NCBI GenBank assembly: GCA_036741695.1
Contig: DAINRU010000037.1
Location: 1-19,654, forward strand
Origin: JAFANK01 sp036741695
Lineage (GTDB): Bacteria; Vulcanimicrobiota; Vulcanimicrobiia; Eremiobacterales; Eremiobacteraceae
Direction of reading: 5' to 3'
Length of the DNA: 19,654 bases
Positions within the stretch are counted from its first letter, which is position 1; each line of letters begins with the position of its first letter. The position numbers were made by a program, and so were the translations under genes. Under the pieces are notes generated by a model. That model worked only from the letters and a program-made list of their open reading frames with translations. It was not told where the DNA came from and did not search any database. Shown piece after piece: positions 13,390-19,654 of this stretch.

Positions 13390-16170
13390 ATGGCCCCCGC
13401 TCTAGCTGGGCCGGACACCACAGCCCCCGCGACGCAGGTCTTGCCGTCCGGTACCATCACTTTTCTCTTCACTGATATCGAAGGTTCGACCAAGCGCTGG
13501 GAGTCGCACGGCGACCAGATGCGCGCCGCCGTCGAGAGCCATGATGCGGTGCTGCGCGCCATTTTCGAGAGCCACCGAGGCTACGTCTTCAAGACGGTCG
13601 GCGACGCGTTTTGCGTCGCCTTCTTCTCTGCACCCGAGGGGGTCACGGCGGCGCTGGAAGCCCAGCTCGCGCTCGCCAAAGAAGATCATTCCAGCGTCGG
13701 CGGCATCCAGGTGCGAATGGGGCTGCACACGGGCAATGCCGACGAGCGCAGCGGCGATTATTTCGGTCCGACCGTCAATCGCGTCGCACGCCTCATGTCC
13801 GTCGGTCACGGCGGCCAGATCTTGCTGTCGGATTCTACCCGCATGCTCGTGCGCGGCGAACTGCCGGCGGACGTCAGCCTGATCGACCTCGGCTCGCATC
13901 GTCTCAAGGACCTGGCACAGCCCGAGCATGTGTGGATGCTCGCCGCCACCGGTCTGCCCAGCCAGTTCCCGTCCCTCACCTCGCTCGACGCATTTCCCAA
14001 CAATCTCCCCATCCAGATCACGAGCTTCCGCGGACGCGAACAGGACCTCGTGGACCTCAAGACGCTGCTCGACGAGCACCGCTTGGTCACGCTGCATGGC
14101 CCAGGTGGCATGGGCAAGACCCGTCTCGGCGTGCAGGCGGGCGCAGACGTGCTCGAACAGTTTCCCGATGGTGTGTGGCTTGTGGATCTCGCGGCGCTGC
14201 GCTACCCCGAGCTCGCCTCGAGCGTCGTGTCGAAGGCGCTGTCCATCAATCAACCCCAGGATCGCACGGTTGATGAGGCGATCGTCTTAGCGCTCAAACG
14301 CAAGAAGGCGCTGCTCATCTTCGATAACTGCGAGCATGTCATCGAAGACGCCGCCAAACTCGTCGACAGCATCCTCAAACAGTGCCCGGACATCCACATC
14401 CTCGCCACCTCACGCCAAGCGCTCTCCCTCACCGGCGAAGAGGTGGTCCGTCTGCAGCCGCTGGGCGTTCCCGAGCCCAAAGCGGTCGTGACCGCCCAAA
14501 ACGCCATGGCCTACTCGGCCATCGCGCTCTTCGTCGACCGCGCTCTGGCCGTGAACAAGTCGTTCGCGCTCGATGATGACGGCGCACATACGGTGGGGGA
14601 GATCTGCCGCCATCTCGACGGCTTGCCGCTGGCCATCGAGCTTGCCGCCGCCCGCGTCAAGGTGCTCAGCCTCGAGAGCCTGGCGCAGCGGCTCGACCGG
14701 CGCTTCAGCCTGCTCACCGGCGGCGACCGCACGGCGCTCGCCCGTCAGCGCACCTTAGGCGCGCTCATCGACTGGAGCTTCGAGCTCCTCACCCCGCAGG
14801 AGCAGACGCTGTTCTGTCGCGCGTCGATCTTCGCCGGTGGTTTCACGCTCGATGCTGCCGAGGCGATCTGCGCCGGCGAGGGCATCGAAGACGTCGAGAT
14901 GCTGGATCTGTTGGCGTCGCTAGCCGACAAGTCGCTCGCCATCGCCGAGACGTCGCAGCGCAGCGAGCGCTACCGCCTGCTCGAATCGATCCGCGCGTAC
15001 GGTTGGGAGAAACTCCAGGCGTCTGGCGACCTCGAGCGGCTCACCCGTCTGCACGCGGAGTACTACCACGGCGTGGCGGTGGCGGCGGATCGATCGTTCG
15101 GCACCAAGCCCGATGCGGCGTGGCTTGAGACGCTCGAGCCCGAGGTGGACAATTTCCGTGCGCTGCTCGAGTGGTCGTTCGGGCCCGGCAACGAAGCCGC
15201 GCTCGGCGGCGCGGTCGCAGGCTCCCTCGAGCGTCTGTGGCGAGAAGGCGGGCTCGAGGCTGAAGGCCGCGGCTGGATCCGTAATGCGCAGGGTCGCATC
15301 GATGAAGAGAAAGATCCCGCCGTCGCCGCCAGGTTGTGGCGCGCGCTGGCCTGGCTCACCTCTGGCACCCAGTGTCTGGAGGCAGCGGAGAAGGCTTGCG
15401 CGCTCTACGAGAAGCTCGGCGATGGACGCGGCTTGGCCCACGCGTTGAACGTGCTCGCCTGGGCGCTGTTCCATGTCGGGCGTCCGGCCGACGCTGCTGT
15501 CGCCAACGACCGCGCACTTGGATGGTTCAGAGAATATTCGGACAAGCGCAATGTGGCGGCTTGTCTGCGCCAGCAGGCCAACATCGCCGAGGAGCAAGGC
15601 GACGCAGTCGCGGCGCGCGATCTTTACAAACAGGCGCTCACCCTCTTCAAGGCGCTCGGGGTGCAGAGCAGCGTGGCCATCATCCAGGCCAGCATCGCCG
15701 AACTCGAATTCAAGGAAGGCAACACTGCTGACGCGTTGCGCTACGTGACGGAAGCGCTCGAGCTTGGGGCCTGGGGCAAGAACGCGACGCACTTGGCTAT
15801 TTATCATGCGAACTGCGCCGCCTACCGGATCGCGCTGGCCACGTTGGGCACCGCACGCGATGCGGCGCGTGATGCCGTGCATTGGGCGATCGAGGCCAAG
15901 AACGATCTCATCCTCGCCGATGCGATTCAGCATCTGGCGCTCATCGCCGCGCAGAGCGGCGACATACAGCGGGCAGCGCAACTCGGCGGGTACGCCGACG
16001 CGCAGTATAAGGAGCTTGGAGAGCCGCGCGAGTCGACCGAGGCGTGGAGCTACGACAAGCTCATGGAAGCGCTGCGCGACACGCTCGACCCGGCCGCTGC
16101 GCAAACGCTCGCCGCCGAAGGTGCCGCGTGGACGTCGGAGCAGGCCGTGGCCGACGCGCTCAAGGTCTAG
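13390..16170 (+). CDS. class III nucleotide cyclase - STAND ATPase - TPR-like fusion protein
   Basis: A cytosolic signalling protein, 926 residues. Residues 21-185 form a class III adenylate/guanylate cyclase domain with all key residues: metal-binding Asp29 (FLFTDIEGST) and Asp72 (KTVGDAF), base-specifying Lys68 and Asp123 (the pattern expected for ATP), and transition-state Asn130 and Arg134 (GPTVNRVARL). Residues about 212-540 are a STAND/NB-ARC-like ATPase: Walker A GPGGMGKT (237-244), Walker B LLIFDNCEH (308-316), TSR (340-342), GLPL (411-414), and a winged-helix part with IDWSFELL and RYRLLESIRAYGWEKL. From about 575 to 905 it is helical and TPR-like (for example DLYKQALTLFKALG). Similar cyclase-ATPase-TPR proteins exist in mycobacteria with a LuxR-type helix-turn-helix at the end; none is visible here. 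AGAAGG lies eight bases before the ATG. The ligand is unknown. Confidence 0.93.
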   Translation: MAPALAGPDTTAPATQVLPSGTITFLFTDIEGSTKRWESHGDQMRAAVESHDAVLRAIFESHRGYVFKTVGDAFCVAFFSAPEGVTAALEAQLALAKEDHSSVGGIQVRMGLHTGNADERSGDYFGPTVNRVARLMSVGHGGQILLSDSTRMLVRGELPADVSLIDLGSHRLKDLAQPEHVWMLAATGLPSQFPSLTSLDAFPNNLPIQITSFRGREQDLVDLKTLLDEHRLVTLHGPGGMGKTRLGVQAGADVLEQFPDGVWLVDLAALRYPELASSVVSKALSINQPQDRTVDEAIVLALKRKKALLIFDNCEHVIEDAAKLVDSILKQCPDIHILATSRQALSLTGEEVVRLQPLGVPEPKAVVTAQNAMAYSAIALFVDRALAVNKSFALDDDGAHTVGEICRHLDGLPLAIELAAARVKVLSLESLAQRLDRRFSLLTGGDRTALARQRTLGALIDWSFELLTPQEQTLFCRASIFAGGFTLDAAEAICAGEGIEDVEMLDLLASLADKSLAIAETSQRSERYRLLESIRAYGWEKLQASGDLERLTRLHAEYYHGVAVAADRSFGTKPDAAWLETLEPEVDNFRALLEWSFGPGNEAALGGAVAGSLERLWREGGLEAEGRGWIRNAQGRIDEEKDPAVAARLWRALAWLTSGTQCLEAAEKACALYEKLGDGRGLAHALNVLAWALFHVGRPADAAVANDRALGWFREYSDKRNVAACLRQQANIAEEQGDAVAARDLYKQALTLFKALGVQSSVAIIQASIAELEFKEGNTADALRYVTEALELGAWGKNATHLAIYHANCAAYRIALATLGTARDAARDAVHWAIEAKNDLILADAIQHLALIAAQSGDIQRAAQLGGYADAQYKELGEPRESTEAWSYDKLMEALRDTLDPAAAQTLAAEGAAWTSEQAVADALKV

Positions 16171-16252
16171 AAAAAGCGATTTCAACGCGGCGACTGTTTC
16201 GAGCAGGCGCAAGGACTCATGTGGTGCCGGCCGAAGGCGCGCATGCAGCGCT

Positions 16253-17167
16253 GTGATCGTATTGACGTGCCGAAGAACGTTGTCCTCATCGCCTGCTGCG
16301 CTCCTCGGCGGAGCGCTGCTTGTGCTTTTGTGTGTGCTCTGTTGTCCACGCCTCGCCGCAGCCGACGCGTCTCAGGCGCCCGCGCCCGCCGCGACGGCCC
16401 CGATCTCGACCCCTGATGAGGGTACCGCGCAGAATACGACCGATCCGTTGACGCCGAGCCTTTGGTACTCGCTCGAAGACGAATTCGCACCGAACTTCGA
16501 GGACGCCTCAGGTTCGAGCAACCAGCTCAACCTGCGTGCGCAACTGCCCCTCGGCCGGTACTACAAGATGCCTGCCATATTCTCGGCCGGACACGCGCTG
16601 AATCTTATCAAATTCAAACTACCCTTCGTCACCTCGTCGCCATCGGACGCAGGGTCCGAGGTGATCACAGGCGCGGGCGACATGACGGTCGCGTCGCTCG
16701 CGCTTTTTGGATCCCTACAAGAGCGCTGGGCGGCGGGTCCGGCGTTCAAATTTCCTACCGCGTCACAATCCGATCTCGGCTCCGGAAAATGGTCGATCGG
16801 GCCTGCGCTTGGGTATACCTACGAGCCCGGACCGCACTGGACGTTCGGCATCTACACGGCGAGCTATTTTTCGTATGCTGGTCCGAAGTCTCGCCCACCC
16901 GTGCAGCAGACCCAGATCACCCCGACGATCTCGTATGCCCTCGCCCACGGCTGGAGCGTGGGCAATTCAGAGATGCAATACACCTACAACTACAATCTCG
17001 GGGCGTTCACGAATGCCCCATTGGGAATCCGGGTCGCCAAGCAATTCAAGAGCGGCAGCAAGAAACTCGACGTGGGATTCGAAGGCGAGAAGAACCTTGC
17101 ACATGTCAATGGCGCTGCAGCCTGGGTGATGCGGCTGCAGCTCAAATGGGTCCTGCCGCGGCAGTAG
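16253..17167 (+). CDS. outer-membrane beta-barrel protein, MetA/phenol-degradation transporter type
   Basis: A predicted outer-membrane barrel. From GTG 16253 the 304-residue product has a signal peptide (LTCRR, hydrophobic ALLGGALLVLLCVLCC, cleavage near AAA-Asp38) and an Ala/Pro/Thr linker. Amphipathic strands follow, such as QLNLRAQLPLG, WAAGPAFKFPTAS, LGSGKWSIGPALGYTYEPGP and WTFGIYTASYFSYAG, ending QLKWVLPRQ. The segment 'AGPxFxxPTAS...LGSGKWSxGPALGY' is characteristic of the family annotated as putative MetA-pathway-of-phenol-degradation transporter, whose real role is mostly unknown. The start is uncertain: no Shine-Dalgarno sits at normal spacing, and TTG 16262 or 16280 are alternatives. 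It begins 82 bases after the cyclase gene and is followed after 23 bases by the His/Met-rich membrane protein, probably in one operon. Confidence 0.8.
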   Translation: MIVLTCRRTLSSSPAALLGGALLVLLCVLCCPRLAAADASQAPAPAATAPISTPDEGTAQNTTDPLTPSLWYSLEDEFAPNFEDASGSSNQLNLRAQLPLGRYYKMPAIFSAGHALNLIKFKLPFVTSSPSDAGSEVITGAGDMTVASLALFGSLQERWAAGPAFKFPTASQSDLGSGKWSIGPALGYTYEPGPHWTFGIYTASYFSYAGPKSRPPVQQTQITPTISYALAHGWSVGNSEMQYTYNYNLGAFTNAPLGIRVAKQFKSGSKKLDVGFEGEKNLAHVNGAAAWVMRLQLKWVLPRQ

Positions 17168-17190
17168 ACATTCTGGAGGGAGTGACGCTA

Positions 17191-18000
17191 ATGGTACGAC
17201 GCAGTCTTGTAACGGCGCTGATCTTTGTAGCGGCCTGCATGTTCTTCGGCTGTCTTGCAACATCTGTGGCTCGGGGAGATTCCACGCCTGCGCCTATGAA
17301 CATGAACGATATGCAGCCCAGCCAGACTATGCAAAACCCCGAGAGCTTACCAGCATCGCCTGTGTCCGGCACACAGTGGTCGGTGTTTAACCACCGGGGC
17401 GCGGGCTTTTTCATCTTGTTGTGGGGGCTGACGGCGCTCATCGCCGGCTTGCAGTGGCCGCGCCGCACGTGGGTACGCTTCGTGCCACCGCTAGCGTTGT
17501 TGGGTTTAGTGGAGTTCCTCATCCTCCGTAACGACCCGAAGGCGTGGCCGATCGGTCCGTACGGATTTTGGATCAGCTTTCGGGACCCCTCGGTGGTAGA
17601 GCACCGTGTCTTCGTTCTTCTTCTGTTCGTCATTGCTATCGTCGAATTGCTGCGTTCCGCGGATCGCTTGCCATGGTTTTTGCGAGTGTTCGCTGTGCCA
17701 GGCCTGGCCGTCTTCGGCGGCGTCTATCTCTTCTTCCACCACCACGGTGCGCTCGCGACACAGCACATGATGGAGCATGTGTCCGATCCGGGTATGGCCT
17801 CCAGCCCTGTTATGAAGAGCATGATGGTGTCGATGAACTTGATCAAACACGAGCATCTTTGGATATCCATGATTGGTTTCGGATTCGCAGCCGCCAAGCT
17901 TCTGGCCGACGGTGGAGTGCTCAAGGGTCGTCTGGGGGCGACCTTGTGGACCTTGTTCGCCATCGCCATCGGGATTTATTTGCTGGGGTACGCCGAGTGA
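17191..18000 (+). CDS. polytopic membrane protein with His/Met-rich loop, possible metal handling
   Basis: I do not recognise a named family. The ATG at 17191 has GGAGGGAG at 17175-17182. The 269-residue product has a signal or first helix (residues 3-20) and an extracytoplasmic Met-rich stretch (PMNMNDMQPSQTM at 36-48). Hydrophobic segments follow at about 71-88, 97-112, 138-154, 165-182, 223-238 and 249-266. The loop after the fourth of these is dense in metal-type ligands: HHH at 183-185, HMMEH at 192-196, then Met202, Met208, MM at 211-212, Met215 and KHEH at 219-222. Met-rich motifs plus His clusters are typical of copper or silver proteins, and the layout recalls CopD-type membrane proteins, but this is inference. 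It pairs with the barrel gene upstream. Confidence 0.82.
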   Translation: MVRRSLVTALIFVAACMFFGCLATSVARGDSTPAPMNMNDMQPSQTMQNPESLPASPVSGTQWSVFNHRGAGFFILLWGLTALIAGLQWPRRTWVRFVPPLALLGLVEFLILRNDPKAWPIGPYGFWISFRDPSVVEHRVFVLLLFVIAIVELLRSADRLPWFLRVFAVPGLAVFGGVYLFFHHHGALATQHMMEHVSDPGMASSPVMKSMMVSMNLIKHEHLWISMIGFGFAAAKLLADGGVLKGRLGATLWTLFAIAIGIYLLGYAE

Positions 18001-18006
18001 GCTGTC

Positions 18007-19209
18007 CTACGGCAGTTCGAGGTAGAACACTCCGGGCTGAGCGCCGAGCTCGTCGTCAACCACGTGCATATTGAAAGGGAAGCCGCCGTCGCTGTTCGTG
18101 AACGAGACCACACCGCGTCCGCTGCGCAGATCCCCGAACATCACCGACTTGAAACCCGGGTTGGAGCCCGTGTGAAAGAACCCACTGACGCCGTCGTCTT
18201 TCTGGAGTGAAAGCCCGAGCCCACGCCAGATGTAGTCGCTGACCTGAACGACTGGTTGCAGCATCGGGCTTTTGGGTTGTCGCAATAATCCTTGCATGAA
18301 TCGCGCATAGTCATGCGCGGTCGTCAGCAGCGACCATGCCGCGTTAGGCATCGCGTTGTGCGGCACCGCCGCAAGCGGGGGATGAAGTCGGGGTAGTGCT
18401 GCGAGAGACTGCGCTGTTCTCCACGTCGCAAGCGGTTGGCCCACCGCTTTGCCCATGGCGATGAGCTGTTGGCCCATCGTCGCCGTGTCGTGCGAAAGCG
18501 CCTTACCGTCTTGCCCATACGGCAGCGCGCAGTTGGCGAGGTCGCTGGCGCGCCAGATGTAGCTGCTGGCTTCCATGCCGAGCTCATCGAGGGTTGCCCG
18601 CATGAACTCCTCGGTGGACGTACTCGTGATATGCTCGACGACCGTCTGCAAGAAGAAATACCCTTCGCCGGAATACAGGTACTGCGATCCCGGCGTGAAT
18701 TGGAGCTTCAGCGGTCCTTTGTCCCCAGGGCGCCAGTTCGGCAATCCGCTTGTATGGGTGAGCACCTGTCTTGCGGTGATCTGCGAGCCGCGCGAATCGT
18801 CGATTGGATAGGGACTCGGTAAGTACGAATCCAGTGGACGCTCGAGGTCGAGATGCCCTGCGTGCACCAAGCCCAATACCGCATAGGCAAAAACCGGCTT
18901 TGAGAGCGACGCTGCTTCAAAGAGCGTGGCCTGCGTTACCGGCAGGCGCGCTGCGACGTCGCGTAAGCCAAAGGACGCACTGTCGATGGACGTCGCGCTG
19001 AGGGTCGCAAGAGACGCGCCCGGCACGCCGGCCCAGCGCATTTGTTCGGCGACACGTCCGAATGGAGTGGCGTGGGCGCGAACCACGAGCGGCCATAACG
19101 CAGAACCCAGCGCCGTCAGTGCGACGAATCGCTGCCGGGTCAGCCGGCTTCTTATAGCAACGCCTCCCTTCGCTTCTCGCAGGTTACTGTGCGGTCGTGT
19201 CCGTTTCAT
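18007..19209 (-). CDS. serine hydrolase of the beta-lactamase / penicillin-binding (class C, DD-peptidase) fold
   Basis: An exported serine hydrolase. Family members include class C beta-lactamases, DD-peptidases and esterases, and the substrate cannot be read from sequence. I start at ATG 19209 (400 residues): earlier starts add an Ala/Val-rich stretch without a signal and run into the divergent lipoprotein gene. Residues 21-47 form a signal peptide (SRLTRQRF, then ALTALGSALWPLVV, cleavage near AHA); the twin-Arg pattern is not exact. Active-site motifs are complete: Ser101-Leu-Ser-Lys104 in EAASLSKP, Tyr179-Ser-Gly181 in YLYSGEGYFFL, and His346-Thr-Gly348 in FFHTGSNPGF; LTHTSGLPNW at 150-159 is also typical. 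The start lacks a clear Shine-Dalgarno. It converges with the membrane-protein gene with only six bases between stops. Confidence 0.9.
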   Translation of the reverse strand: MKRTRPHSNLREAKGGVAIRSRLTRQRFVALTALGSALWPLVVRAHATPFGRVAEQMRWAGVPGASLATLSATSIDSASFGLRDVAARLPVTQATLFEAASLSKPVFAYAVLGLVHAGHLDLERPLDSYLPSPYPIDDSRGSQITARQVLTHTSGLPNWRPGDKGPLKLQFTPGSQYLYSGEGYFFLQTVVEHITSTSTEEFMRATLDELGMEASSYIWRASDLANCALPYGQDGKALSHDTATMGQQLIAMGKAVGQPLATWRTAQSLAALPRLHPPLAAVPHNAMPNAAWSLLTTAHDYARFMQGLLRQPKSPMLQPVVQVSDYIWRGLGLSLQKDDGVSGFFHTGSNPGFKSVMFGDLRSGRGVVSFTNSDGGFPFNMHVVDDELGAQPGVFYLELP

Positions 19210-19243
19210 GCCGATGTTAGTAGATGAGAGCAGAGGCACTCGA

Positions 19244-19654
19244 ATGCGACGCATTTTACTGTGGACCATCACCGTCTTGGGCGCGCTGGCCATCGCCGGC
19301 TGCGCCAATAGCTGCTCGAGCCCGAGCGACGTCATCGCCGGACCGACACCGACACATGAGACAACCCCGACGCCTCCCGCAGTCGCGTATGTGGCCGAAT
19401 GCGGCACCGCATGTGGCGGCGCCAATCCGACGACGGTGACAGCCTATGATGCTCAAGGCAATCTCGTCGCGCTCAGCGGCGGCTTTCCCGGCATCAAAGG
19501 TGCGAACGGCCTCGCCTACGCGCCGACGAATGGCCGTATCTACGTCGCCGATTGCGGCACGTGCTATGCAACCGGCGCGACGACGATATTGGCGTTCGAT
19601 CTGCGTGGTAACCCCGTCAGCTTGAGTCCCGGCACGTTTGCCGGTCTGCAGCAA
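19244..19654 (+). CDS. lipoprotein with propeller-like repeats (3' partial)
   Basis: The gene runs off the right edge with 137 codons visible and no stop. ATG 19244 has AGAGG seven bases upstream and gives a classic lipoprotein signal: MRRILLW, a hydrophobic core, and lipobox Ile17-Ala-Gly-Cys20. A Pro/Thr linker leads to two tandem units, each opening with YVA[E/D]CGT.C and continuing with T(V/I)-AYD/AFD and a Gly-Asn-(L/P)-V turn: about residues 49-79 and 98-128. This alternation of strand and D/N/G turn is like an NHL-type propeller blade. The repeated Cys pairs are unusual for that fold and could bind metal or form disulfides. Its start is 34 bases from the divergent hydrolase gene. A second propeller-like lipoprotein lies at 10997-12181. 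Confidence 0.82.
   Translation, partial: MRRILLWTITVLGALAIAGCANSCSSPSDVIAGPTPTHETTPTPPAVAYVAECGTACGGANPTTVTAYDAQGNLVALSGGFPGIKGANGLAYAPTNGRIYVADCGTCYATGATTILAFDLRGNPVSLSPGTFAGLQQ

Noticed and set aside
13402..14253. A 283-codon minus-strand frame opposite the cyclase domain
   Set aside because: Same reason: it is the reverse of conserved cyclase and Walker A codons and has no motif or ribosome site of its own.
13390..16170. The idea that the cyclase-STAND gene is an antiphage signalling system (CBASS or Avs type)
   Set aside because: The cyclase is class III, not a CD-NTase, and no effector gene (nuclease, phospholipase, pore) is adjacent.
14920..16212. A 430-codon open frame on the minus strand, opposite the cyclase fusion gene
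   Set aside because: It lies fully antisense to a gene with clear domains; the composition is Arg/Ala/Glu-rich as expected from the complement of high-GC codons, and no family motif is seen.
1..19654. Mobile elements, CRISPR arrays, tRNA and rRNA genes
   Set aside because: I looked for transposase motifs, regularly spaced direct repeats, cloverleaf-like sequences and rRNA-like stretches and found none that could be supported by eye.

Overview
The window is a high-GC bacterial chromosome segment. It suggests a diderm (Gram-negative-type) organism: there are several lipoprotein signal peptides, one probable outer-membrane beta-barrel, and a bacterial respiratory complex I. No phage, insertion sequence, CRISPR, tRNA or rRNA was seen. 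The mix of secreted C/G-rich lipoproteins, NHL-like propellers and a cyclase-ATPase-TPR fusion recalls poorly cultivated phyla such as Candidatus Eremiobacterota. That placement is a guess and was not tested by any search.

Layout. (1) Positions 1-5698, plus strand: the 3' end of a nuo operon, nuoJ (5' truncated by the window edge), nuoK, nuoL, nuoM and nuoN, joined by 1-4 base overlaps or a 1 base gap. These are the membrane-arm, proton-pumping subunits of NADH:quinone oxidoreductase. NuoL is unusual: the transmembrane-helix-5 glutamate normally needed for pumping is glycine, and a nearby conserved arginine is valine. NuoM has aspartate at its matching position, while NuoN looks standard.

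(2) Positions 5771-7883: three small secreted or lipoprotein genes of unknown function. Two of them converge on a perfect 14-bp hairpin (6159-6190). (3) Positions 7905-10955: an APC-family amino-acid permease behind an RmlC-type sugar epimerase gene in a minus-strand pair. They are divergent from an ornithine-cyclodeaminase/mu-crystallin family gene whose ornithine-cyclodeaminase catalytic aspartate is missing, so it is more likely an imine reductase or dehydrogenase.

(4) Positions 10997-13235, minus strand: a propeller-like lipoprotein and a secreted protein with a Phe/Pro/Gly/Ser-rich tail. (5) Positions 13390-16170: a 926-residue signalling protein joining a class III nucleotide cyclase with all six key residues, a STAND-type ATPase and a TPR-like region. 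(6) Positions 16253-18000: an outer-membrane barrel of the phenol-degradation 'MetA' transporter type, followed 23 bases later by a polytopic membrane protein with a dense His/Met loop; together they may be a metal-handling pair. (7) Positions 18007-19654: a serine beta-lactamase-fold hydrolase on the minus strand, divergent from a new lipoprotein gene that runs off the right edge.

The nuo genes act together as one complex. The other blocks look independent of it and of each other, with the sensory and envelope genes giving the right half an accessory flavour. The most interesting points are the NuoL active-site changes, the His/Met-rich two-gene unit and the cyclase-STAND-TPR fusion.
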